Source: Bicyclus anynana
Taxonomy: Eukaryota; Arthropoda; Insecta; Lepidoptera; Nymphalidae
Direction of reading: 5' to 3'
NCBI RefSeq assembly: GCF_947172395.1
Contig: NC_069106.1
Location: 7,316,001 to 7,380,000, forward strand
Length of the DNA: 64,000 nucleotides
The notes beneath the pieces were generated by a model, which had not been told where the DNA came from, did not search any database, and saw only the letters and a list, made by a program, of their open reading frames with translations. Shown piece after piece: positions 1 to 12,000 of the stretch. Within the stretch, counting starts at the first letter, position 1; every line of letters starts with the position of its first letter. The position numbers and the translations under genes were made by a program.

Positions 1-2
1 TG

Positions 3-833
3 ATTAAAAGTAGAAAATTTCTTGTTTCGGCAGTGGATATTGTTAATGTGGATTTGGAAAATGTCAAGAAATGGGCTGATGCACATGGCCTACTTGTAAA
101 TCCTGGAAAGTCGCAGGCCATGATTGTAGGAGGTCGACAATTACGGAGTCGTATTCATTTTAAAAATTTATCTCCTATAGTATATGACGGCACACCAATA
201 CCCTTGTCAAATACAGCAAAAAATCTTGGGCTGAAAATTGACTGTAACTTATCGTGGTCTGGCCACATAAATGAGGTTAGTAGGCGGATCCATTTTTCGC
301 TTCATTCCCTTAAGCGTTTCCAAAATTTTCTTCCTTTACGTACTAAAATCTTACTTGCCCAATCCCTTCTCCTTCCTATTCTTGACTACGCTGACGTTTG
401 TTATTTAGATGCGACAGAGGAGCTACTCGACAAACTCGATCGACTTCAGAATTTGTGCATCCGATTTATATACGGATTGCGCAAATTCGACCGTATTTCT
501 TATTTCCGTAATAAACTGAAGTGGCTCCCTATTCGTCATCGCCGGAATATCCATATACTCACGACGCTGTTCAAAATCTTAAACACCTCTTCTCCTTCCT
601 ACTTGCGGGAGCTCTTCCGCGAATCCCCACGCCGTCTCAGACCGGTGCGTTCGTGTGTAAAATTAAAATCTCTATCTGTGCCTCCCTATAACACTGTTTT
701 TTGTGCTAAATCTTTTTCAGTTATCGCAGCGCGTCTGTGGAACTCACTACCTGATACCATTTTCAAAAAAAACCCATCAGTTGATACCTTCAAACATCGA
801 CTTCGTGAACACTATCTTTCTTTATCATCATAG
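3..833 (+). pseudogene. LINE reverse transcriptase, C-terminal fragment
   Basis: The frame is open from the left edge of the window to the stop at 831-833. Residues such as WADAHGLLVNPGKSQ, followed by LGLKID..LSW, then LLPILDYADVCYLD and KLKWLPIRHRR, are typical of the region after the catalytic FADD box of CR1/Jockey-clade reverse transcriptases. The end, RLWNSLPDTI...FKHRLREHY, is the usual C-terminus. The palm motifs lie off the window. Mobility cannot be judged from this fragment. It is a transposon remnant rather than a host gene. Confidence 0.85.
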
Positions 834-1059
834 ATATATTATATGTATGTATGTATATATGTATTTATTTAGTTATTATTTTTATATAGTATTGATATGT
901 ACTGTTATAATTTATATATTTATTTCAATTTATTTATTAGTGTTATTTTTAATGTATTTAATATTATTTACTTTTATTATTTATGTATTAAGTATAATAT
1001 GTTTTCTCTCTTTTTTTTCTGTTGTACCTATCCATTTCTTTTGTTTAAAATCTCTCCCA

Positions 1060-1096
1060 CTGCCAAGGGTCACTGGCAGAGATCTCTTATAGAGAT
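1060..1096 (+). other. Twin stem-loops in the LINE 3' UTR
   Basis: CTGCCA (1060-1065) can pair with TGGCAG (1074-1079). Directly after it ATCTCT (1082-1087) pairs with AGAGAT (1091-1096) over a 3-nt loop. Stem-loops near LINE 3' ends are often the recognition site of the element's own reverse transcriptase; that role is inferred here. Confidence 0.45.
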
Positions 1097-1162
1097 AAGT
1101 GTTTCCTTGTTCACTGTTTTTCTTTTTTACTTTTGTGTGTTACTATTATTGGTACAAAATAA

Positions 1163-1197
<35 letters not shown>

Positions 1198-1239
1198 TTT
1201 TTTTTTTTAGACTGTTGAGTTTCTTGCCAGTTTCTTCTA

Positions 1240-1435
1240 AGCAGAACCTGCCTTCCGAACCGGTGGTAGAATCTTTACAAATAGTCAACTGATCTGTCAA
1301 AAGTGCTTGTAAACTGAGCCTACTTTTATTAAATGATTTTTGATTTTGATTTTACACCAGTTTATTGAAAGAACATATAAGTACTTTTTGATTTGTTTCA
1401 ATTTAAGTAATTTGAGTTTGTATGTGTTTGTAGTT
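1240..1435 (+). repeat. LINE/SINE-type 3' tail, left arm of a long inverted repeat
   Basis: It contains the recurrent tail phrase AAGTGCTTGTAAACTGAGCC followed by GATTTTGATTTT. From 1299 to 1435 it is nearly identical, on the opposite strand, to 3140-3282. The same tail phrase recurs at 10310, 10470, 55600 and 58850, so it is an interspersed family. Confidence 0.75.
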
Positions 1436-1569
1436 TTAATTAAAAAAAAGCATACAAAAAAGCAAAAAGCATACTGTAGCAACAAATAGTCACATAAATA
1501 TTGGACATAAGGAAAATGATTACTAGAGAAAATCATGTGACCTTAAAATTATAGATTATGTGAAAGTTT

Positions 1570-1700
1570 GTATAACCATTTATTATCTTTTTACACAAAA
1601 ACTACTGGACGGATTTGGCTGAAATTTAGAATAGCGATAGGTTATACTCTGGATTAACACTTATATTACTTTTTAAACCAGAAAAATCACAGGTGTCCAT
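1570..1700 (+). mobile_element. Helitron-related relic
   Basis: The phrases ACTGGACGGATTTGGCTGAAATTTAGAATAG and GGATTAACAC, in part, match the body of Helitron-type repeats at 3595-3808, 49844-49980 and 60560-60763. Neither end is intact. Confidence 0.4.
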
Positions 1701-2006
1701 TTTAAATAATAAAAAAATCTCTAATATCTAGCTTAAGTATTTATGTATTGTGTAAATAACAATGATTTCTGCATGATATTATGACAGGTTTATTAATTAT
1801 ATTGCTTGCGTAAATGTATACCGGTTTGGTTTAGTAATTCTTGTAATCACATAATCCAATTGCTTTCACTATCAGTTGAGTAAATGTGATATTGATTATA
1901 ACTTGTTGTGTTTATCAGATTGATAACAAAAACTAATTTGCAGTGTAGTTCTGAGAATTAGGGATGGCACAACACATTGTAATTAGCCTATGACAACCCT
2001 ATTCAG

Positions 2007-2075
2007 AGCTGTGATAGCCCAGTGGATATGATCTCTGTTTCCGATTCCAGATGACATAGATTTGAATCCAGTTAA
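2007..2075 (+). mobile_element. SINE-B, tRNA-like head only
   Basis: GTGATAGCCCAGTGGATATG (A-box-like) and TTTGAATCC (B-box-like) match the head of the SINE-B copies elsewhere in the window. The body and tail are absent. Confidence 0.6.
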
Positions 2076-2119
2076 AAAAATAATTTATATATTAAAATAA
2101 TTTTTAATAATTTAAAGAA

Positions 2120-2309
2120 AATAATTTGCAAATGCTCTAGCAAAGTTTGATTGATTGAACGCGGTAAAATCAGGAACTACTGGTCCAATTAGAAAAAATC
2201 TTTCAGTGTTAGATAGCCCAATTATCGAGGAAGGCTATAGGCTATATATTATCCCCGTATTCCTACGGAAACGGGAATCATGCGGGTAAAACCGCGCGGC
2301 GTCAGCTAG
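2120..2309 (+). mobile_element. Non-autonomous Helitron, 5' end decayed
   Basis: The 3' end is intact: a CCGCGCGG palindrome followed by GTCAGCTAG and then a T. The body phrase GAGGAAGGCTATAGGCTATA is shared with the copies at 5291, 8142, 8726, 42804 and 58418. The 5' TCTATACTAATATT start is not recognisable. Confidence 0.7.
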
Positions 2310-2574
2310 TAGTTAAATATTTTCATTTGGAATTAATTTTGTGTAATTTACCTACTTTGTAAAGAAATAAAATTATTCTTTTTCATAATAATAAGTTAAT
2401 CTGTGCATATCTTATCCCGCAAAGTATCACCTTCTTCTATTTAATATCTGATTAAAGTCTAAATGTCACGTAAAAGAAAGGAATTATACGACCATAACCC
2501 ACCACGCTATTTAATGAATATTCATATTGTTTAGCAACCATCATACCAACATCACACAATTATTTTGGAACATA

Positions 2575-2955
2575 GTTAAAAATGGAACCGACTTCAAAGA
2601 CTCATTTTAGTTATTTTGATTTTAACACAAAATTACTAAATCGATTTTCATGAAAATGAATTGGGGCCAATCTGGAAGCTCTTTCAAACTAAAAAATAAT
2701 TTTCAAAATTGGTTAATAAATGACGAAGCCATGAGGTAGAGTCCTTTTCATGAAATAAGTCTCGCGGCTAAAACTATAACCAAAGTTGACAAGCGTCTTA
2801 AACAAATGATAATATGACCGCTATTACCAAATGACATGATGAGCGCCGTTAAGCCACTGGAGGACTTCTTTCATGAAAAGGACTTTAACAAACATTAAAA
2901 AAAAAAATACACGTTGATTTGAGAACCTCCTCCTTTTTTGAAGCCGTTTGATAAA
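2575..2955 (+). repeat. Interspersed repeat with ACCGACTTCAAA phrase
   Basis: The segment starts GGAACCGACTTCAAAGAC and ends near GAACCTCCTCCTTTTTT. Similar phrases recur at 3410-3440, 34360-34620, 39020-39060 and 40740-40870, so this is a dispersed family of unknown class. It ends just upstream of the exon 2 acceptor. Confidence 0.5.
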
Positions 2956-2971
2956 ACTTGTCTATTTTCAG

Positions 2972-3042
2972 AGCCAATCTTTTGGAGCATGTCGTTTACC
3001 GGATGGGACTACTCGCGGTTCTTCGATCCCGATGCAAGAATG
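2972..3042 (+). CDS. PGM3: PGM3 first visible exon (called exon 2)
   Basis: The acceptor is TTTTCAG and the donor GTTAGT. The first base completes a codon from the missing exon. It then reads ANLLEHVVYRMGLLAVLRS, matching the helix after the N-terminal GTAGFR strand of the family. It ends after one base of a Gly codon. Confidence 0.9.
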
Positions 3043-6000
3043 GTTAGTATTTGTACTAACCTACTTCAAAAGTTAGCAACCATCATACCAACATCACACA
3101 ATTAATTTATTTTCATGTTCTATTCTTAATTTTATTAAAAGTACAAACACATACAAACTCAAATTACTTAAATTGAAACAAATCAAAAAGTACTTATATG
3201 TTCTTTCAATAAACTGGTGTAAAATCAAAATCAAAATCAAAAATCATTTATTTCAAGTAGGCTCAGTTTACAAGCACTTTTTAATTCAAAAGTTAGAGGG
3301 GTGTTATAAGTTTGACGTGTCTGTCTGTCTGTCAGTCTGTATGTGGCACCATAACTCTCGAGCGTCCTTAGACATATTTGATGAAAAAAAAAACATACAT
3401 ACAGCCAAACATAGAACCTCCTCCTTTTTGGAAGTCGGTTAAAAATCGGTTGAGCCGTTTTAAAGTTGTGGGGGTGAAAGTGCGGAAGAGTAACTGAAAG
3501 TCTGCAAATATACTTAAGTGGGGTCTCAAATGAGTGTGTAATTAATAATTTCATGACATTCGTGGGATTTTAAAAATTTTCAATCAATGTTATACTAGCG
3601 GACGCCCGCGACTTCGTCTGCGTAGAAATCAGTTTATCACAAATCCCGCGGGAACCATGAATTTTTCCCGGATGAAAAGTCCCAATGAATAATTAAAGTC
3701 TATTTCCATTACAAATTTCAGCCAAATCGCTTCAGTATCCGCAGCGTAAAAGAGGAACAAACAAACATACTTATAAACAAACTTTCGCCTTTATAATATT
3801 AGTGGGATATTTTATTATATACATATATAAGACAGAGACTGGATGATGAGTTGACGAGTAATAGAGACGAATGGAAAAGATTAACATATTTTTCCGACCC
3901 TACTTAAGTGGGATAAGGGTAAGGATATGATGAATATATAAGACAGAGACTTTATTGGTACACAGGTCGTACCATAGGTTTGATGATAACCGCGTCCCAC
4001 AACTTGGAGCCCGACAATGGAGTCAAGCTCATCGACCCCGATGGCGAGATGCTGGAGCAGAGCTGGGAGGAGATCGCCACGAGATTGGCTAACGTCAGGT
4101 ATCAAGATTCGATATTAACATAATTTATACATGAACCCATAATATCCCTTGATCACGCCATCACGCGTGAACGGCTGGACCGATTTCACTATTTTTTTTT
4201 ATGGTTGTGTTTGTTATTGTCAGAAGGTTCTTATACCAGAAAAAAAAAATTAAAGTGGTAGGGTAGGGTAAGGGTAGGGTAGGGTAAGTTAGGGGTAGAG
4301 TAGGGCAGGGGTAGGGTAGGGGTAGTTAAAGTTTACATAGTTTCACGCGGACGAAGTCGCGGGCGTCTGCTAGTAGCATATAAAAAACAATACTATAAAT
4401 ACGCTACACACTTATTCTGAGGCAGAAAAATGTATTCATAATATAATATTAACTAGATGTAACGAGGATGATGACTAGATTTGAATAACTTTATTTTTAT
4501 TAGATATTCGGGTAAATAAAGTTAATATGTAAAAAATAAAGATTGTCTGGATGTTTGTAAAAGAAATAAGAAACAATTTCAAAATCTATTAAAAATCTTT
4601 TTTTGTAGTTAGTTGAAAATTCATACAGTTTTGGCTTTTTTACATTAAACATTTTTCAACAAGTTAATCAGAATTATTGTTATTAGGTGTGAAATGAGTA
4701 GCTATTTAAATCCTCATTTTTAGAGTTCCGTAGTCCACAAGGAATCCTTATAGTTTTGTCATGTCCGTCTGTCTGTCCGTCCGTCTGTCCACGGTTTAGC
4801 GCAGAGACTATTACTACTATAGCTTGGCAACTTCGTTCGTAACACTCCCGATGGTCCGCGCGGGCCTGGGGCGTGTAGCGATGAATGAAAAAAAAACCCA
4901 CGACTGATGCACCTCACTTCCCTGCGCGCACGATTTCACACTTGGCCAGTCTTTCCCCCCGTCGCCTGCATATCATGAGTGTCATCAACGAACTTGCCAG
5001 ACTATAGCTACCAAAATCAAGAATTTCGTAAATAAAAAGTTGATCGTCTCATCGATGAAGCTACTCACGAAAAATTATCTTGATAGTAATCAGTTGTAAA
5101 AAATGTTCCACGGATCCCTGACTATTAGTATAGTTCCGTCGACTGACTCTGATGCTGAGTGACTCTGAGTTAGCTACTCACGAAAAATTATCTTGATAGT
5201 AATCAGTTGTAAATAATGTTCTACAGATCCCTGACTAGTAGTTCCGTCGAATGCTGAGTGATTCCGAGCTTGAATTTAGTTTAAAAATAACTAGCTGACG
5301 CCGCGCGGTTTCACTCGCGTGGTTCCCGTTCCCGTAAGAATATGGGGATTATATATAGCCTATAGCCTTCCTCGATAAATGGGCTATCTAACACTGAAAG
5401 AATTTAACAAATCGGACCAGTAGTTCCTGAGATTAGCGCGTTCAATCAATCAAACAAACAAACAAACAAACAAAATCTTCAGCTTTATAATGTTAGTATA
5501 GATTATTTTATCTGCTTGCAGTGACAATGACTTGGAATCAACAACAGGGGAGATAATAAAGCAAGTCAACGCCGACATGGCTCTGAAGGCAAGCGTGTAC
5601 ATCGGAATGGACACGAGGTATGTCATATTTAGAACAGAGGTTCCCAAATTTTTTTATCGTCCTGCGCTCTTGCGCCGCACAGAACTTGCAACCACCGAGA
5701 CGAGGCGGGGAGGGGTGAATGCGCTGCGACGTTGGAGCGGCACCGCTCAGTTGTTTATGCGTTACAACCTGACCTATAAGTATAAAAGGACGCTCAAGCA
5801 TGTAGAAAATTTTACTTAAAAACTGGACAATTTTGCTTTGACAGTTTTAGAATTATTGGTAAAGAAAATTATACCTAAAGGACTATAAATACCTTACCCT
5901 TACCTTATCAGCCGATAGACGTCCACCGCTGGACATAGGCCTCTTGCATGGACCTCCAAGCACAACGATCTCGAGCCGCCAGCATCCAGCGGCTCCCTGC

Positions 6001-9000
6001 AACCCGCTTGATATCCTCGGTCCACCTAGTGGAGGATCGCCAGACACTGCGCTTTCCGGGGCGGGGTCGCCATTCCAGCACCTTGGGACCCCAACGTCCA
6101 TCGGCTCTTCGAACTATGTGGCCCGCCCATTGCCACTTCAGCTTCGCGACTCGCTGAGCTATGTCAGTGACTTTGGTTCGTCTGCGGATCTCCTCATTCC
6201 TGATTCGATCACGCAGAGAAACCCCAAGCATAGCTCGCTCCATCGCCCGCTGAGTGACTTTGAGCCTTCTAATAAGGCCCATAGTCTAGGACTATAAATA
6301 TATTCCAATATTCAATAAAATCCCAAACTCAGAGCAAATTCAACCTTAAGTATAGAGTTTAAGGTTGAATTTGCAAATGCGACAAACTTGAATTGAGTGC
6401 CAAGAAGTTGTGTTTGGCACTCATTGAGTGGGGATGCTTTTGGTCGCTGATTGTGCATCCACTTTTTAATAGGAGATCGATGGTCACAGCATTACTTTAT
6501 TAACAGACTGTCCAACCGCCGCACCGCCCCCGCACTAACTCTCGTTCTGTGACCAGATATACAAGCCCGCGGCTCGCGGCGGCGGCTGTCCACGGCGTGA
6601 TAGCTCTGAAGGGCACGCCCAAGGAGTTCGGCATAGTGACCACGCCCATTCTACACTTCTGCGTCAAGTGCAGGAATGATAACACATATGGGACACCCAC
6701 CGAGGAAGGTATGTAATGTACGCTTTTTCCCCACTCCCACCCTGCCCCTACCCTACCCCTACCCTACCTCTATTTTACGCCTACCCTACCTCTATCCTAC
6801 CTCTGTGTAACGATAACTGCGAGAAGTCCCATATAAAATTTCACTCCCTCTTTTAAAGGTTAGGGGTGGATTTAAAAAAAAATGATGCACAGTATTTTTG
6901 TTAGTCACAGTCTGCATACCAATTATTAGCTTTCTGCCTTGGAAATTGCGGAATGCGCCAACAAACTTCCACCCCCCATTTTAGGAAAGTGAGTGGTCAG
7001 AAAAAGACAAAAAGTAGCCTATGTGACTCTCCATCCTTTCAACTATCTCCACTTAAAAAATCACGTCAATTCGTCGCTCCGTTTTGCCGTGAAAGACGGA
7101 CAAACAAACATACACACACTTTCACATTTAATATTAGTATGGATAATGTCACCTTGTATATTAATTGATTATGAAACACGGCTAAAACTCACGTGATATT
7201 AGATCGGAGTATGCCCGACTAGTTTCGAACCCATACCATAGGAACAAGATAGCGTTAGTTAGGTTTGCTTACAAGAAGACGAGTTTAATGAAGATGACAT
7301 TAATGAACCGTCGGAGAGTGTAACGGAATCTCCCAGCGCGCAATGCGAGCAGCAGCGCGTCGCGCACCCGCTTCGCAGTTTGAATCGTGCGGCGATGTAA
7401 GAACCAGCTAATGACTAAGGGTATAGGTTCGAAACTAGTCGGGCATACTCCGACCTAATATCACGTGAGTTTTAGCCGTGTTTTATAAACAATAGATATG
7501 AATAACACTCACGATAAAATTCTAAAAAAATCACCTTGTATAATAACTAATCTGTTTCACCAGGTTACTACGAGAAAATAGTCGGTGCCTTCAAGAACAT
7601 TCGTCAGAAGCTACCTGTCTACGGCGCCTACAGTACAACCTTACACGTGGACGGAGCCAACGGAGTGGGGGGGAAGAAACTCAACATCATCAGGAAGAGT
7701 CTGGACGGAGAACTGGACCTGGTGCTGTTCAACCTTGGTGGGAATGGGGGGAAGTTGAATTTGAATGTGAGTTTTTTTTTTTAATCAAGTTAATGTGTGT
7801 AAGTATATGTGTTTGTGCGTAAGAGTGCGTGCGTGCGTATATGCGTGCGTGTGTGCGTGCAAGTATTGAAATTTTAGAGGAAGAGAAACTTTCGCTCCTA
7901 GAGGGGGTGCTCTAACCGGGTCACTGACCAAACCCCCACTGTTTGAAGTTATGTTAATTGGTTCAAGTCTAAGTAAGGGTGGTAACTAGCCACGGCCGAA
8001 GCTTCCCACCAACAGACCTGGACCAATTAAGAAAACCTCAATCGGCCCAACCGGGGATCGAACCCAGGACCTCCGTCATTAAATCCACCGCGCATACCAC
8101 TGCGCCACGGAGGCTGTAAAATTTTTGTAGCCATGGAACTATCTATACTAATATTATGAAGCTAAAGAGTTTGTTTGTTTGAACGCGCTAGACTCAGGAA
8201 CTACTGGTCCGATTTGAAAAATTCTTTCAGTGTTAGATAGCCCATTTATCGAGGAAGGCTATAGGCTATATATTATCCCCGTACTCCTACGGGAACGAGA
8301 ACCACGCGGATGAAACCGCGCGGCGTCAGCTAGTTTAAATATAAAAATAAAATCATTGTAGCACGTTTTACCTGTGTGGTAATGTAGGAATGAATTGCTT
8401 TGTGATATGGTTTGACGTTTTATATTGAGTAGATTACGAGATGGGAATATAAAAAGAACTGTTCATTCATTCAAGTCCACGATCTATAAATTACGCGGTA
8501 AATCATTCAATATTACAAAGTAAACTTTAATCACCTTCAATGGGGATGATGACTAGGTTTGAATATATTGATACATAAAAGGCAAAGATTGTCTGGATAG
8601 TTGCAAAATAAATAAGATTATAAAATTTCAAAATCTATTAAAAATCTATTATCGTAATTAGATGAAAATTCATACAGTTTTAGCTCCCTTACATTAAATG
8701 TGACTGACATTTTTTAATATATGAACTAGCTGACGCCGCGCGGTTTCACCCGCGTGGTTCCCGTTCCCGTAGGAATACAGGGATAATATATAGCCTATAG
8801 CCTTCCTCGATAAATGGGCTATCTAACACTGAAAAACCTTTTCAAATCGAACCAGTAGTTCCAGAGATTAGCGCGTTCAATCAAACAAACAAACAAACAA
8901 ACAAACTCTTCAGCTTTATTATATTAGTATAGATAAACATAAACGCTCAAATAACAAAGATATTTGTAATTTTGTTTGAACTCACATACAAATCTAACGA

Positions 9001-12000
9001 CCATTACATTACCTACGACGTCACTAATTAGTTCGTATCATTCTGTATGGGGCGTTTTTCAGGGATCCGCGGCGCTGGCAAATCTGACCCTTTAAATCCC
9101 TGTAGCTCCGAAAGTAATGATCGCAGATACCCTGTTACTTTTACAAAATTGCTTTACTATTAGCATACTCTTAATTTATATACAATTTAAAAAACTGTTA
9201 TCATCCCATATTAGAAACGACTTTCACCCATCTGTTTAATGAAAAGTGTTTCTTATTCGGGTTTTTTTTTGTATGTTGCTTTGCAGTGCGGTGCAGACTT
9301 TGTAAAGGTGTCACAGAAGCCGCCGGTGGGCATGGAGCTGACTCCTTTGCAGCGCGTGGCGTCTCTAGATGGTGACGGCGACCGGCTCGTGTACTTCTAT
9401 ATGGATGAAGACTGGTAAATATAGAGTTCGATGTTTTTTTTTAATCTTTACAAATTAGCCCTTGATTACAATCTCACCTGATGGTAAGTGATGATGCAAT
9501 CTAAGATGGAAGCGGGGTAACTTGTTAGGAGGAGGATGAAAAGCCACATTCCTTTCGGTTTCGCTTAATCGCTTGGCGGTACGTCTTTGTCGGTAGGTTG
9601 GTAACTAGCCACGGCGGAAGCCTCCCCCCAGCCAGACTAGGCCGGGGATCGAACCCAGGACGCAGTGGTATGTGCGGTGGATTTACAAGACGGGAGATTC
9701 TGGGTTCGATCGCCGGCTGGGCCAATTAAGGTTTTCTTAATTGGTCCAGGTCTGGCTGGTGGGAGGCTTCGGCCGTGGCTAGTTACCACGCTACCGACAA
9801 AGACGTAACGCCAAGCGATTTAGCGAAACCGATACGATGTCGTGTAGAAACCGTATGGGTTGTGGATATTCATCCTCCTCCTAACAATATAGCCTGCTTC
9901 TATTTTAGATTGCATCATCACTTACCATCAGGTGAGATTGTAGTCAAGGGCTACTACATCTACAGTCTTCCTAAAATAGAATAATTGTAATAAGATTGTC
10001 TTTTTTCACCAGTAAGAACATGCACCTACTGGACGGTGACCGCATAGCGACGTTATTGGCGAGCTTCATAATGGACCAGCTGAAGGCCTGCGGGGCTCGA
10101 GACCTTCGTATAGGCCTCGTACAGACCGCATACGCGAACGGGGCCTCCACCAGATATATTACTGACGATCTGGTGAGAACCATTTACACATTTTCGGTTT
10201 CTTTCGGTTTCTTCTCGGATCAAGGCGCGTTTGGAACCCTCGTAACTTTAATTTTAAGTTTTCGATTATTATTACCACCATTAAATTATATTATGACGTA
10301 ATCCTGATATTTCAAAAGTGCTTGTAAACTAAGCCTAATTGAAATAATTGAATTTAAAATTGTTATTTTTTTCTACACAGCATCGTACCGGAACGCTAAA
10401 TCGTTTGGCGGTACGTCTTTGCCAAAGCTTGTCAAAGTCAAAGTCAAATTTAAAACTCATTTATTTAAAATAGGCTTAGTTTACAAGCTCTTTCGAAACG
10501 TCAGGTAATAATATTAAACTTAAGATAATGGTGATAATAATCATTCGAAAACTTAAAATTAATGTTACGAGGGTTCCAAACGCGCCTTGGTCCGAGAAGA
10601 GCCCACAACAAACTCAGCCAGGTTTATCCTTTTTTAGTTTATCACCATTTAACAATAGGTATATAAGTAACCTGTCATGTAATACATTTCATTTCCAAGC
10701 AATTTTGTCGTTTACGAGCCTTACGAGATTTTTTTTTTAGTTTAAAAAGAATATTTGCCATATTTTTTTATAATATGACCAATATTCCCATTTCCCTCCA
10801 ACTAGTCAGGAAAGACTGTGCTAGGAGTGGGTACAATAGACCAACGGGGCAGGGATCGAACCACCACCTCTCGGTGCTGAGTCCAACCGCTCTTACCATT
10901 GAGATTGTTAAAATAAGCCTCTCACCAGCCAACCTAGGAGATTGTTAAAAGTGGGAAATCGGAGGTAATTATCCGATTTTCCACTAAGATTTTAATAATC
11001 TCCTAGATTGGCTGGTGGGGGGTTTATTTTAACAATCTCAATGGTAAGAGCGGTTGGACTCATCACCGAGTGGTGGTGGTTCGATTTTCACCCCGTTGGT
11101 CTATTGTACCCACTCCTAGCACAGTCCCGACTAGTTGGAGGGGAATGATGGGTAGTGGTCATATTATAAAAAAAAAATGGTAAATGAAAAATGCGTGCGT
11201 ACTGTGTACACATGTGAGAAGTGAAACTTCTTTGGCGAACTAATTTATAAATCTTGTTTGTATTTATACAAATCTAAAACTTTACATTTCCGAGACTAAG
11301 AGGAAGGGAAAAAGGAAGATAGGTTAGGAATTTCATTGTCATTAAAATATAAAAGGTGTTGAAAAATATAAATTTAATTTTTTCAATTTATTTCTTTCTC
11401 TCGTGCGATTTCTCTCTCTCGTTCAATCTTTCTCACTGTAGCTCTCTCCCACTCACTCCATAGCACTGTGCGTGATACGACGTTCGCTCTGTCTCACTTT
11501 TTCTCTCAATCTTTCTCACTTGCTTGCTTACTCTCACTCCACGGCTAGTTGCTTCATGCCACGTTCGCCCTGTTTTACTCTCTCTCAATCGGTCTCGATC
11601 GCTCTCTCTCTGTTTTTCGACACTTCCTTTGAAAGAAAGAAGAAAAGAAAGAAAAATATTTTTATTTGGTCAGTAAACTTAAAACTAAGCTTTTATATTT
11701 TACAACGAAGAAGAAAATTGAAAGTAAAAGCGCACTGACCAAATAAAGGTCTCCCACTCAGCTTAAAGCTGCAGCTAGCTGCAGCGCTGGTTTTCAGTGG
11801 AAGCCTTTAAAGGTGACATCACGGGCGCAAACAACAGTTATTTAAAGTAATAAAATAAATAAAAAATAAAAATAAAACTGCCTACTTAGCTCTATTAAAT
11901 GTTGGAACTTTATGCTCAAAAATTCTGTTTCTGCTGTGATATTAAATATTTTTTTAATTTATGTATCCGTTGCATACCGGCGTGACGTTACATCTGTAAA

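Larger units (their letters stand above)
1..1195 (+). mobile_element. 3' end of a CR1/Jockey-like non-LTR retrotransposon (LINE)
   Basis: A reverse-transcriptase C-terminal reading frame (to 833) is followed by an AT-rich 3' UTR and a poly(A) run at about 1165-1193. The element is cut by the left window edge, so its 5' extent is unknown. A related but distinct LINE end lies on the other strand at 23005-23850. The insertion lies in the intron upstream of the first visible PGM3 exon. Confidence 0.85.

Noticed and set aside
5944..6297. Plus-strand 117-aa frame (MHGPPSTTIS...)
   Set aside because: Antisense shadow of the RTE C-terminal fragment; the same shadow appears at 22291 and 59315.
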